Source of the DNA: Lunularia cruciata
Lineage: Eukaryota > Streptophyta > Marchantiopsida > Lunulariales > Lunulariaceae
Assembly: GCA_948567375.1 (NCBI GenBank)
Contig: OX419761.1
Coordinates: forward strand, 15,910,243-15,974,242
Length of the DNA: 64,000 nt
Direction of reading: 5' to 3'
Positions 12,201 to 24,900 of the stretch are shown one piece after another. The notes beneath the pieces are model-generated. The model saw nothing but the letters and a program-made list of their open reading frames with translations, made no database searches and was not told the DNA's origin. Position 1 is the first letter of the stretch, and each line of letters begins with the position of its first letter. Position numbers and translations under genes: made by a program.

Positions 12201-15200
12201 TCGACTTGCTGTTCTCATCTTTGATCATTGTTGCTCGGTCACTTTGCCAAGCAACATTCAGGAATGGAATCATCTCAAGGTTATCATGATTCATGCCACG
12301 GACTTGACAAGATTACCGCGGAATTTCGGTCATCTTCCATGTTTGGAGCGATTGGACCTTCAAGATGTACAGATAGCAGAGCTTCCACTTTCAATTTTGG
12401 AGTTGGCATCGTTGCGAGACCTCAGGTTAGTGGACTGCTTGAATTTCAAAAGTTGGCCCCAAAAGTCAATACACGTTTCAAATCAACTAAATTCTCTCAC
12501 AACACTTCACCTGCAAAACCTTCCTGCACTGTCAGAGTTGCCCGATGGCTTTGGAGCTTTCGAATCTCTCACAAAATTAACCATGGTAAACCTTCCCGCA
12601 TTGAGAAAGTTACCGGACAGCTTCGGGGCTATGTCTTCTCTCCAAACATTGACTCTAGCGGGATGTGGTACTCTGAAGAGACTGCCTGATCGATTTGGTG
12701 ACCTCCGACGGTTGGAAACCCTAGATATAGGTTCGTGTCCGAGTTTGGAGAGCCTAGGGGAGTCGTTCGGCGGTCTGCATGCCCTCAAGAATTTGTCGTT
12801 ACGTTACCTTGATGCTTTGGAAATGCTGCCTCACACGATTGGGCAATTGGCATCCCTTGAGAGGTTTTCTTTAATGTCGTGTGGTAAACTAACGATGTTG
12901 CAGGAGAGTTTTGGTGAGCTCGAATTATTGCGGGAAATAAAGGTATCTCAGTGCCCTTCTTTGAAATACTTGTGGGAAGACCCTAAACTGGGGGAATATG
13001 CATCCTCCGGCGAACCGGGAAATACGCTTATCAATCTGCAGAGATTAACAGTAGGGATGTGTCCTAGGTTTCAAGCTTTACCACAATCGTTAGGACAACT
13101 TCCATGTCTGGATTATTTGGATGTACAGGGATCTGAAACCTTTAAATGTTCACTTTCTTTGCTAAGGCAACTCACACGGCTGAAACATTTAATGATTGGA
13201 GGTGCGGTTGTTCCTGAAGATACTAAATGGAAACATGGGCAGACAGAGAACCCCGAACCACAAAGAATCGGGGATGACGACGAGTCCCCAGGCGGAACGG
13301 ATTTATTTCCTGCAAAGCTTGGATGGGTAAGTGGTTCGACCTTTGAGTTTCCCGGAGATCTTACTTCTTTGGAATATTTAAACATACATGATTATAGCTC
13401 CGTGGGGAAACTCCCGGAATGTCTAAGTCGACTAATGGTTCTGCGGACGCTGATCGTGCGCAAATGTATAAATATTCCCGAGTCTATAGGACTGCTGAAA
13501 GCTTTAACAGAATTATCTGTAGAAGGGACTTTTACGAGCCTACCGACAGGTATAGGGAACTTGAAATCCCTCGAGTCCTTAACCTTGACAGGTGGACGCT
13601 TTAAGGACCTTCCTGTTCCCTTGGGACAGCTAGCGGCACTCGACAAGTTAGAATTACGACAATGTGATTACCTGACTCATCTGCCTGACTCCTTGGGCCA
13701 ACTCACTAGTCTGCGAGATCTGTTAATTAGGAATTGTAAGTCTCTCGAAAAGTTACCCGAGTCGCTGGGTAAACTCGCATCTCTTGATACGTTGCTTATC
13801 GAAGGATGTGTTTCTCTCAAGACTATACCCCACTCGCTTGGACAATTAACATCGTTAGCACGATTGATAATCGACGGTTGCGTATCCCTCGTCAATGACC
13901 AGGCTAACACCAATTCTCGAGGACAGCTCAAGTCCCTTTGGAACTTAACCATTAAAGGTTGTGTGTCACTTCATAGCTTACCTGAATTTCTTTTCGATCT
14001 TATACCTCTGCGAGAGTTAGTGATAGAAGGATGTATGTTTCCTGATATCATACCGGGTTCCCTGGGACAGCTTAAAAATTTACAACGGTTAGATATAAAG
14101 AGATCTTTATCCAATAACCTTGTGGTTGACCCTTTGCAGTATTCGTCTCTTAAAGCATTAATTATTCAAGATTGTGTTTCTGTCAATATTTTACCAGATT
14201 CCATAGGACAGCTCTCATTTCTAGAAAGTCTAGCGATCAAAGGGTGTGTGTCTATAAGAGATTTTCCTGACCTTTTACAGGTAACATCTCTTAAATATTT
14301 ACGGATAGAGGGGTGTCCATCCCTCGTCGTTCTACCCCACTCCATAGGACAACTCGCTTCTCTGGTACAATTTACCATAAAAGAGTGTGCATCTCTTGTA
14401 ACCATTCCTGACCCTCTCCACCTCCTATCACTTGAAGTTTTGGTCATAGAGGGTTGCACCTCTCTCCGGGCCATCCCTGACTCGCTGGGACAACTCGCAT
14501 CTCTGAGACGGTTGACCATAGAAGAGTGCGCATCTCTCATTTCCATCCCTGACCCTCTCCACCTCGTATCTCTTAAAGATTTAGCCATAGAGGGTTGCAC
14601 ATCTCTCAGGGCCATGCCTAACTCTATGGGACAACTCAAATCCTTAACAGATTTGATCCTAAAAGGTTGTACAACCATCAGTAGTTTGCCAGATTCTCTA
14701 GGGGAACTTGCATCTCTAAAAGTTTTGAACACAGACGGATGCATATCCCTCAAGGACCTACCAAGAAGCATGGGACAGTTGAGATTGCTTGAGACATTGT
14801 CTTTGTCGGGATGCTTCGAAGATCTCCCCGAATGGTTGGGGCAATTTGTGGCACTGCAGGTACGGCATTGTCCCCGATTGAAATATTTACCTGAGTCCCT
14901 GGGGCAACTCACCGCTCTGAGATGTCTCCGAATAGTCAAATGTGAGGCCCTTGAGAACCTGCCTGATTCTTTAGGGCAACTTGCATCTCTAAGAGGTTTG
15001 AACACAATGGGATGCACATCCCTCAAGAACCTACCAAGAAGCATCGGGCAGTTGAGATTGCTAGAGACAGTGACTTTATCGGGATGCTTTGAGGATCTTC
15101 CCGAATGGTTGGGGCAATTTTTTGCACGTGAATATTTAGGAGTTAATAAAGTACCCGAATCTCTTGGACAGCTGGCATGTTCAGAGCTAGGCCCTTTTGC

Positions 15201-16074
15201 TAGTCTACCAAAAAGCCTCAGACCGCTGACATGTCTAAAGAAGTTAACGTTGATGGGTCAGAACTTTGCGCATCTCCCCGACTGGCTGTGGCAAATGCCG
15301 GCACTAACAAACCTAACAATACAACAGTGTGATCATTTAAGCCATATGCCAGACGTGAGCTCTTCAGGACAAGTAATTACACTCGAACGCCTCGCGATAG
15401 TTGAGTGCAAAGCTCTCAAGAACTTACCCGAATCTATTGGAAACATCGCAGCTCTGGAGAGATTAGTTATAAAAGGATGTATATCGCTCGAGAATATACC
15501 TGACTCTTTAGGGCAACTCGCACATCTTACCGACTTACATATTGAAGGGTGTGTAGGTGTGAAGGCCATACCTGACTCTCTGAGGCAGCTCCATGATCTA
15601 GAATATTTGTATGCCGACTCATATTTGGTCATGTCCGTCGGACCACTCAGATCTCTTAAAAGACTAACAGTGGCAGGTGTGTACTCCGAGGATCTTTTGG
15701 AGGCTCCTAAATTGGCACAGTTTTCAGCGCTAAATGTGCTGAGGCTACTACGGTGTGATTATTTCATCCATTTACCTGACTTGCTACGCTCAACCAGCTT
15801 GAATGATCTGTTCATAGGAGATGATCTGTTCATGCAGCATGATTATCTGCGTGATCATTTTGGCTCATCTAATTCTGCTCGACTAGCGCGAAAGAAGCTC
15901 GGGCCACGGCAGTATCTGGAAATTCACGACGATGAGCTTCGACGACAATCTACATATTTTCCAGTGTCTATGGAACAGCTGATGTCCTTGAAGTATGTTC
16001 ATGTTACTGGCCAGACGTCTTTACGCGTACTCGAATCTCTTTGGAGATTGCAGTCTAAGATAATTACCTGTTGA
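9274..16074 (+). CDS. HNL-class immune receptor: alpha/beta-hydrolase-NB-ARC-LRR protein
   Basis: Predicted intracellular NLR receptor of about 2062 residues. Proposed exons: 9274-9324, 9457-10125, 10320-10514, 10653-11741, 11890-16074, with GT/AG borders and every junction in phase 0. Exons 2-3 form a SERAC1/DUF676-like hydrolase: VIFFHG near residue 38, nucleophile elbow GHCVGG with Cys128 where Ser is usual, and a C-terminal DHFTICKP block with His277. Exon 4 is NB-ARC: P-loop GMSGLGKST (350-358), kinase-2 LDDCDD ending in Asp as in TIR-class NLRs, GSRLIVISR, GLPL (508-511), IFLDLASF, and IHR (629-631) where MHD is expected. Exon 5 encodes roughly 45-50 LRRs of the pattern LPDSLGQLxSLxxLxIxGC. 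No stop or frameshift seen. The start could lie further upstream, since that frame is open to 9034; MAASSSGSG was chosen because the paralogue begins MATSSSRP. Expression unknown. Confidence 0.88.
14407..14690 (+). repeat. Internal LRR duplication, 141-bp period
   Basis: Two near-identical 47-residue units (two LRRs each) inside exon 5 of HNL copy 1. The marker CCTGACCCTCTCCACCTC occurs at 14407 and 14548. Each encodes IPDPLHL, then xSLxxLxIEGCTSLRA. The high nucleotide similarity points to recent tandem duplication or conversion. Confidence 0.8.
14700..15127 (+). repeat. Internal LRR duplication, 273-bp period
   Basis: A block encoding LPRSMGQLRLLETLSLSGC and then FEDLPEWLGQF recurs 273 bases later (CCAAGAAGCA at 14761 and 15034). 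That is a 91-residue, four-LRR step in frame. The broken paralogue retains one such block (45717 onward). Confidence 0.8.
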
Positions 16075-18459
16075 AATAGCTTTCGAGAAATTCTTCATGT
16101 CTCGAACCTACTCACCGTGAAACATCCTTCCTTTGTATTCCATGTGGCAGCTCACTTCATTTGGAGCACTGTCGCTAGACTTCTGACAACCTCTTGAGAA
16201 TCTTTTCTCGTTCTGATGCTTAATGCTGGGCATATGGATCTCTCACGTGCAATTTACTCACCAGATAATGACAATTTCTGAATATGAAGGCAAGTTAGCG
16301 AAATGATTTCTAGAATCTTTGCCGGCAGAATGAGTACCCGTAGTAAGTTTATTTGGTGTATGATACCCAAGAGACGCAGGTGCTCATGGCCGTTGAATTC
16401 AAATATCCTTCAGTTCTTAAAGGGATGCTGCTGCTCTAGAGACTCTTCTAGACGAATAACAGATGTGCACTCACATCTTACTGAGTGATAATAGTGACAA
16501 AGATTTGTCTTGCATATTAGTTCGCGGTGATTTCTAGGTAAGTTTATATTCCCAGTTTTTCGGTGATGCAAGTTGTCTTTAGAGCTTGAGCCTGGGTCAT
16601 GTTCGCGACTTATATAGATTGGAACTGCTCCCATAACTCAAATAGACTTGATGATTGAAACTGACTTCAACTCAGGCAATCTAGGATTAAGATAACCACT
16701 GTGATACACAATCTTGACATGGAAAAAAACTGGAATTGCCCAACTTGTGAACATCAACAATTCTCACCAAGCTTGAAGAGAAACTAACCGACAGATCTCA
16801 GAGGCACTCAGATGGCTAAAGTGCTCGTACAGCTCTCCAAACTCTTGCACGTTTGTATGAGTAGAGTAATCAACCTCCGCATGTCCTGAACTTTTAGGAT
16901 AGTTTCTTCAGAGCACAACATCTTACCGAGGGACCTCAGCCCCGAAGCTTTGCGAGAACTGCTCTGTTTAACGGGTAAAGCGGGGAGGGTCAAAGGTGTA
17001 AACCAAACGGTCGGCCAGGTGCAATGTTGTGAGAAAATTGAGCTTTTTGGAGTAATAATTGTGATTGTGGGCCATGCTTTGAATGCCTTGCATCCACTTA
17101 ACGTGAAATGATACAGTTGAAGGTGTGGATTGGAGGCCTTCTAGATCTTTCTCTCACGTCCGCCTCAACGTGCTCGAAGGTCTCTATGTGTCTTCCTTCC
17201 GAACATATGATAGTGTTCCGAAAGGGAGGGACCCCAGGTTGGATCAAGCAGAAAAGCATTCCACCGAAGAATGATCTGAGGAGTAGGTATGTAGGTTGAA
17301 CTAATCAGATGCCAACATTTGTTTTAATTCCTTTTCGGGACATTGCTTAGACTCATATTATCCTGGTTTGAGCATACGAATTTGATGAGATCTCTAGTTA
17401 TCAATTCAATCCATTTAGTCGTTCATGATCTTAATGTTAAAACAGACCGGTCATCAAGGCTTGGATACGCAATATGGACATTAGCTGCAGGTGATGTTGA
17501 TATCTCAGCCGAAGCTGAAGTGATTATTAAGTCATAAGTATTGGTGACACAGATGAGGGGATTGTTTTCTTGTCTTCCTGGCTCTGACAGATGGATCCTT
17601 TGCAGTGTTCTATGAGATCGCCGGCATGATATACAGATTGACGTAATGATGGTGCCAGCTTCCACAGATAATCAGATAGGAAATAGATGTTTGTTCGGGT
17701 TATGATATTGTTATGCACATGATAATCAGTTGGATAAACCGTTAATATTTTATGGGTCTAGGTGATTCCTACAGGGAGCTCTCTCGTCTAGAAATATGTC
17801 ATAGAGAGTTCAAATTGGTTTTCGTTCATTATTTCTTGTAAATTTGTCTATTTCTGTTCTTTTTTATTACTTTCGTCCTAGATACGAATTTTATCTATGA
17901 CCTGATGCAAGAACCAACTTCTACACGAAACAAGATCGATCTGAAAGGAATGTGAGTATGCTTTAAGACTGGAATATGCTTGATTTGAATAATTTATTCT
18001 ATGTTAAAACAAGAACCACTGCTGAGAAGGGGCCCAACCCAAACCAACAGGTACCAGAACTCGGAGCATTAGATTTCATAGACATATTTGAAATTCTAGC
18101 TTCTAATACCTCGTTCACTATGTCCAGTCTTGTCCAGCCTTACGTGGGTATAGAACAATGCTAACTAACGGGTTCCATATTCATCACTCAATATATGAAA
18201 TTTACTAGCTTTACTGTACAGAGTGAAACAGACAAGATTGTCCGCATTGGCTTATTGCAGACAGGTCCTGTTGTTTGAAGTGCAGAACTGGGTATTTCCT
18301 TCCCGACAAATTGTTATTTGTAGCTGAGAAATGGAGATGCATACTACATATACAACAATGTCTAAAGCAACAGCTAGCTAGGTACCTGTCTACAGAGGAC
18401 CTCTCTACAGGCAGTTGGGTGTGGCGATGCTGTTGCAACAGAATTAGATTCGCGTGTAC
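16075..18459. other. Downstream of HNL copy 1; no gene recognised
   Basis: The first 130 bases match 46335-46450 downstream of the HNL pseudogene (TTCTTCATGT, TCGCTAGACTTCTGA), so the 3' UTR was part of the duplicated unit. The remainder holds only short open frames without recognisable domains. Confidence 0.5.
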
Positions 18460-19010
18460 TCAACTCATATTTAGAAGTTCTCTATTGATGCCCTGTTCGA
18501 TGATTTGTCCATCTTTCATCACAGGAATTACATCGGCATGACGAATGGTACTGAGCCTGTAAGCTACCAGTGTTGTGCAATTGGAGCTTATTGTGTCCAG
18601 TGCTTCCTGTATCAACCTCTTGAACTCAGCATTCAAAGCTCTGGTGGCCTCATCCAACAGCATGATCTCTGGGATTTGCATTACAGCTCTGCCAATATCC
18701 AGTCCCTAGAAGCTGGCCAATTGTAAAGCAACGAAAGGGAACTCGCATCCAGCCAAAATCGCTTCAGAATTTCCCAGTACGCCATAATACGATTCAAGTA
18801 TGTTCAAAGGTAACATTCGCCAGCCTGTGCACATGCCTGCTCCGCTGGGGAGCAGACCTTTCCTCGTTACTTCATGATTCATCTCTGACTCGTTTGAAAG
18901 TATTCTTCGTTTCAACTAGGGATGCTTCCCTCGAATGGCTCCTGGTTGACGAGTCCTAACATTTGGGCTCTGAGCCATTTTATTTCCAGAGACGTGAGTT
19001 CCGACCAGGC
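18460..19010 (-). pseudogene. ABCB-type (P-glycoprotein-like) transporter fragment
   Basis: Remnant of the nucleotide-binding domain of a plant ABCB exporter. At 18460-18700 the minus strand reads GRAVMQIPEIMLLDEATRAL, a Walker B region with D-loop, then the H-loop region (LSTIRHADV, where the family usually has AHRLSTIRNADV) and DGQIIEQG. At about 18910-18985 another piece reads LEIKWLRAQ then GLVNQEP, the segment that precedes the signature in this family. A stop and missing sequence lie between them, and the ABC signature LSGGQ was not found. There are no membrane segments. Probably a dead exon pair. Confidence 0.75.
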
Positions 19011-20046
19011 ATTGCTTCGCTTGCAATCTGGTTCCAGATGTTCGAAATCTTGAACGTTCTGGCTTTCTCTGAGAAAACAGGTATAGCTGACACGGTCTTT
19101 GTTCAGTTGTATTTTTGAATCTAAGTTCTCTGGAGCCGCGGAAGGTACTCCATCTAGCGAAACGTATATATCCGTTTCACATCTGATACACAACCTCCAG
19201 ATGTAAAACTGGTTACAAGGGTTGTCCCTTGAGACCCTCGGCAGTCTCACTCGCTTTGATGCATATCTCTGGAACTGTGGTTAGAAGTAGTATTTTCAAT
19301 AGCGATAGATTGTTAGACAAAGATACGTCTACTTTTCACTTCAGCGGTTCCCTGAGAGATCGGAATTAGCTACCCAATCAGCATCTTTCACGTTGTCGCT
19401 TTGCCATCGTTGGGGATTGCTCCAGCATCTATGGTGCTGTTTACGCAGTCTGTGGTATTCTGGGTGTCCGCCCTAGATCCCAAGGCCATGCTATAACAAG
19501 TGGCAGTACTACTTTGTACGCGTTGCTCCTCGACCTCCATACGTCTTCGCTCAAATTCTTAGAGTTCTCGATATTAATTCCATCTGTTAGAATCATGTAC
19601 GTACTCAATCAATCAATTCCTTGATTCAATTCAAAATTCTTGACGGACATGCACGTAAAAGCAACACTTCGCTTTAGTGAGTAAATCCCATTCACCTTAA
19701 GCCCCCGTCGTCGAGCTGATGGAGGACGGTATAAACATGGAATGTCACGTGTCGAATCCAACATCGTCAAATTGACTTCACCTTGTGTTGTTCCACCTGG
19801 CCTGGAGAAATCCTATCGATGGACCGCCCTTGGCCATCTTTCTACAGCGCTTAACTCTCCCTAGAATCTACCCCCAGCGATGACATTCTTCCTAACATAC
19901 CCCCCGGAAACAACGACCTGGCACTGTCCTTATCTGCCCTCCGCTTCCTGTTTCAAGTCCTGCGGTTTCAGCCTATGAATAGTTCCTTCGGCAGTTACCC
20001 AAATCCAGAACAAAAGGGGGAAAGGCATTGTTAAATCCATTCACAC
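19011..20046. other. No gene recognised
   Basis: An open frame at 18912-19250 on the minus strand continues the ABC fragment but shows no further domain. The rest is non-coding by eye. Confidence 0.45.
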
Positions 20047-20158
20047 CCTTGTTAAAATGATATTCCCCGTGATTATGCTCCAAAAGAAATCACACGTGAT
20101 CTATTTGCTTGCGTTATTTTAGTAATGTATAATCACAAAAAGAGTCATTTTAACAAGG
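20047..20158. repeat. Candidate MITE with 14-bp terminal inverted repeats
   Basis: CCTTGTTAAAATGA at 20047-20060 is exactly the reverse complement of TCATTTTAACAAGG at 20145-20158, giving a 112-bp AT-rich unit. No clear target duplication was seen. Confidence 0.4.
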
Positions 20159-20299
20159 AGGTGGTTTTAACAATTTAACAGGTTTAATAATACCCCAAGG
20201 AGAATTGTAAAATTTTAAGATTGAGGAAAATTGACAAGTTACAAAATCCTTGGTCCCAGTTCACAAGTGTTGCAATGACGTAGAGAAACGCTTATGCTC

Positions 20300-21070
20300 T
20301 TATCATGGTAATATCATATTACAAGTTGCTTCCCTTCCTGGACTTACATGTCTAAATAAACTTCCTGTCATTTTCGTTCTCTTCTTACTCTCCGAATATA
20401 CGAGCCCTTATCAAACTTTCAGTTTATCCAGTCTTTCCTCAAAATGTGTGTACTACATCCATGTACGGTTGTGTGCTTTCGTTAAAATCCTGAAGACCCT
20501 AATATATTTAGTCCTGTTTAATTTAGGAGTGCACATCTAATTTACGAGTACCAGGAGTCTCTTCTATTACACCCTTGTGTAGTAGAAGAGACTACTGCTA
20601 CTCGTCATTCTTCTGCATCCCATTTCTTGCTCCGTTTCTCATCTATGTTAAGTGCTCTTGTCCCCGTCGCTTCTTGAAGGTTGTCGAGCTCCAAAAAGGA
20701 TGTGTTTAGTGTTCAAGTTAGCTTCTCCGGTTCTTCCTCTTTATTTTGACTTCTGGTGACCCATGTTTTAGCCTTGTTGGCTTTATACTCCTATGAAGGT
20801 TTAAGGGCTCCGTCCCATTAGTAAACAGTACTTCAGAGAAATGTTCTTAAATATCTTGAATATAGTCTAGCCGTACTATTGATCTTCACCGCTATAAAGT
20901 TCTTGGGTTTCCAACCTCTTCACAGAAATGTTCAAAAGAATTAGTTCTTGAATATGCTGAAAGTCCTGGGGATGAGAAAAATCTCTATAGGGATTCATCT
21001 TGTGGTGGTTTACGTGGGAGCTGTTTGCTACAGCCACCGTACTATAAAGTACGACCGCCAACAAAGTGCG
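20300..21070. repeat. Non-coding module, present three times in window
   Basis: Related to about 24000-24720 and 50900-51540. Shared landmarks are TTGATCTTCACCGCTATAAAG, GTACTT..GAAATGTT and CCCATGTTTTAGC. The copies at 24.0 and 50.9 kb are closer to each other than to this one. No coding potential recognised. Confidence 0.65.
20556..20593. repeat. Short hairpin (17-bp arms, 4-base loop)
   Basis: AGTCTCTTCTATTACAC (20556-20572), loop CCTT, then GTGTAGTAGAAGAGACT (20577-20593); one mismatch. It is absent from the related module near 24.2 kb. Confidence 0.6.
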
Positions 21071-21289
21071 TAGAAAAACCATTCCTGTAAGTGGAGAGCC
21101 AGCGCCAGGGATCTCAAACCTTCATTTTTCAAGTTTGATTCTCATTGAGACAGTCTTTCATTATGTGGCTAGACATGCCAGCTTCTTTGGCAAGTCTTCT
21201 TTGTTTCTTCCGTTAAGGAAAGTTAAAATTACTTCCGTTAGGAAAATTACTCTTGTTGACCTTTTAAAGCTCAAGGATACAAGGAAGTG

Positions 21290-21560
21290 AATACAAGGAT
21301 TGGGCTCTTTGAATCCATAACTTAAAGTACAATCACCTTAAATGAAGAATAGACAAGTTGATACCTCAAAGTTAATTGGTATGTAAATTTCAATTACGCT
21401 GACTTCAACCAGCTTTATAGATAGGCTTTTTCTAAGAAGTGAATAAAGCCTATGCACAGGAGGGTCTACTTACCATTCGAGGAACAAACAGACCAACAGC
21501 GAAGCTAACGTGATCACTGACAAAGCTACACTTTTGTAAGGGGAAATTGTAAACTCACCT
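21290..21560. repeat. Dispersed non-coding module R, copy 1
   Basis: Contains CAACCAGCTTTATAGATAG, then CTAAGAAGTG and AAGCTAACGTGATCA. Other copies lie at about 21950-22180, 37190-37450, 41640-41840 and 47270-47590. Function unknown; could be a decayed transposon or a duplicated intergenic unit. Confidence 0.6.
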
Positions 21561-21949
21561 CACCTCTCCTATTCTGACACCCTAACTCCTATTCATAAGG
21601 TACTGTCGTGTGTCGCAAAAAGTACCACCCTCTTTTGGGATCTGTCCTGCACAAGAAGTTAAAGATGTTGACAAATAACAATAATTAACTTGTGACAAAG
21701 TGACATTTGTTACATAGCCAACAAGTACACTGGATTATCTTACATCACTCCAAGTGTTTCTCTTGTTCTAGCTTTTCATGGTCACTCCTCCAAGTACCTC
21801 TCCATTTGAGGCACTTCCCTCAATAATTCCATCATTCCCGGTGGTTCTCTAGCCTGATATGATTAACAAGATCATATTTTGAAGAAATGAGAACACTATA
21901 TTGATTAAACAGCCTATCTTGTTACAGAAGTCCCCTTCTTTTTCTTCCG

Positions 21950-24900
21950 TTAAGAAAATTTTAAGTTCAACAAATAAAAAAGACAATTGATATGTAAATC
22001 CCAATCTCGCAAACTCCAACCAGCTTTATAGATAGACTTTTTCTAAGAAGCGAATAAAGCCTATGCACATGACGGGCTACTTACCATGCGAGGAACAGAT
22101 AGAGAAAAAGCCAAGCTAACGTGATCACAAACAAAGCTACAGTTTGGTAATGGGAAACTTTAAACTCACCTCACCTATTTTATTCATCCACCTCACCCTT
22201 CTATTATAACACTTTCGGCCAATCAGATTTGTTAATTGTGTGTAATTGGTCGTTACCCCTTGTTGTTCATGGTCATAAGATTCCTTTCACATCATGTTTT
22301 AGCATTGTAACCAAACTCATAGCATAGCGAGAGTGGTTTCATTGGTTTATTTACACCCTGTGTAATACCATAGAGGGGTGAGGTGGATGAGCAGGAAAGG
22401 TGAAATGGGTTTACTATTCTCTCTTGCAATTCAAAGCCACAAAAGATTATGTGCAACAGCCTCCGAAGACTAGTTAGTGTTTCCACTTGTTCTTCGATTA
22501 CTTTTATGACCAGAAGAGCACACCTGTGAAACAGTACTATTCTGTTCTGGCAATAGCTACTTTCTTGGTGTGAACACAGAAGGAGCTCGTAAGGTTATTT
22601 ACTATTGGAGTTTAACACCTTCAGTTTATTCTTGTTTGGCTTGATATGGTAATCTCATCCTTCTTATTTCTTATTGTATCCCAATCTCACCGGTTGTACA
22701 TGGACTATTATGTTATTGATGGAGTAGCTGGTCATCTGTACTCCTGTTGTACATGGACTATTATACGATAGATGGAATAGTCGGTCATCTGTACTCCGGA
22801 CACAATTTAAAATGAATGAATATTATATATTTTGAGATTATGTGCTAAGATTGAGCTAGTTTTGCCTTGTTATACCAAGAAAATGGGGCTCACAACATAA
22901 GAGGGGAGGCTCTGCTTTCTCATCCCGCCATGCTTTTTACTTTGGGCTTTGTCACCTTACAGAAATCAAAAGGCACGAGCCTTCATCGAGCGGCCATCAA
23001 TAGTGGTTGTTCTTATTCCGCAGACAATGCTCCCCTTGTATTTGCCAAACATACACTTGGAGAATTTCTATCACACCGCAGTTATAAATTCATATTTTCC
23101 TCATTTTATATATTATTAGGGTTTCTAGCGTTGGTTACTCTACGGAGTGTCTTATTCTTTATGTCAGTGTGCCCTTTTTTGCAGTGTTCACATATTCTTT
23201 TATACTTGTGCTTCTTTGTGAACTTGTATTCCATGTTACTTTTCTTTTGTATTTGTACTTTTCTGTGTGCTTAAATTCCATGTTTACTTTTCGATGGGTT
23301 ATTTTATTGAGCCTGTTAGCCTCTACTTTACCGATGCAAATAACTTTGCAATTTCTGTGTATCCTTAAAGATGGACTTTAAAAGGAACGCTCGCCTGGAC
23401 AATAATTCTAGGAAGTGTTGTATGGACGGAATGTCATCCATCAATCAACTGAAAACATCACCAGTTTTTCACCTAGTTTGCATGTTTACATCATCCCATA
23501 AACGCCCACTAGTATTAACATCATGTATGATGCACATGGCAAAAAATCCTCTTATCGTCCCCTTCCCCCCACCCTTTGTCCTTGTCCCCAAAAAGGCAAG
23601 TACTTGACCCTGACTACATTGCGCACGAAATCAGCGTGGCTTCGTTTGCAAATCAATCCATTTCCGCATGTTTATGATAAACTTAGCTAAATTTTCTTTG
23701 ATATATAGTTATACTATGCTAGAATCCCATGTTGGACTACTGGCGTCTACAGATCCATATGTTATGCTATTTACTAAAAGAGAAAAACGTAATACATTTA
23801 AACAAGTTAAGTCTCAAATCAAAGTGCTGTAGAAAATTCGATTTACACGTAATAACTTATTCCTTCTTCTAGTTGCATAAGCGTCGGAAAGATATAAACC
23901 TGAACTCATAAATTATATAACTTTTGCACAACTGTGTGATGGGATTTTCCGTATTGGATTATGTCAAGCATTTTAATGATTGACTTTTATTCTAATACCT
24001 CATAGGAAGCCAAAAGACATTATGCCTTGCTTCCCTTCTTGAACTTACATGCCTAAATCTACCTCCTTTGTCACCCCCGGTCTCTTCCCACCATCTTCAT
24101 TTTTTCTTCTCAATGTGCATACTACATACCTGTACAGTGATTTGCTTATGTTAAAGTCTAGTGTATTTGTTTTGTGCTGTTTGATTTAGGGGTGCAAATT
24201 ACCAGTAGTTTCTTGTATTGCTCCCCCTTTTCTTATGCGTCACATTTGTTCCTCTCGTTCCTCAGTTTCTCATCTATGTCAAGTGCTCCTGTCCCCTTCG
24301 CTTCTTCCAGATGTTGAGCTCCGAGTAGTTATGGAAGTTTTTGGCTGGGAATTCAGCGTTTAAGCTTGCTTCTCGCGTTCTTCTTCTTTCTTTTACCCTC
24401 TGGCCACCCATGTTTTAGCATTATTTGCTCTACTATCGAGGCCTAGGGCCCCAGTCCCATTAGTAAAAAGTACTTTAGGAAAATGTTATTAAACATTTTA
24501 AATCTACTCTAGCCGCTCTATTGATCTTCACCGCTATAAAGTTCTTGCGCTGCGTCCTCTTCACAAGGAAAGTTCAAACGAATAAGTTCTAAGTGTCTTA
24601 AATGTCCTGTCTAGAATTCTCTAAGGATTCTTTGGGTGGTTTATGTTGGAGCTGTTTCCCAGATGCCAGGTACTATACGCGCAGAGTGCATAGAAAAACC
24701 ATTCCTACAAGTTGAGACACATTAAGCATTTCCAAATCATCGGTAATGAAGAAAGTTCCTAATGTAATGTAATGTAATGTTATAATGGAAGACCTTCAGC
24801 GGACTAAATCCTAAATGTGGTCAAATCATAAGTATGAACGTTTATAATCGATGGGGGCACAAATCGAATTCTTCTTCAATTAACTGTCAATAATCTGCTT

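Noticed and set aside
14166..15044. 292-codon minus frame inside the LRR exon
   Set aside because: Mirror frame produced by the repetitive LRR codons; no independent signal.
16075..18459. Possible second gene after the HNL gene
   Set aside because: Only frames below 90 codons and no domain, splice-consistent or paralogue support.
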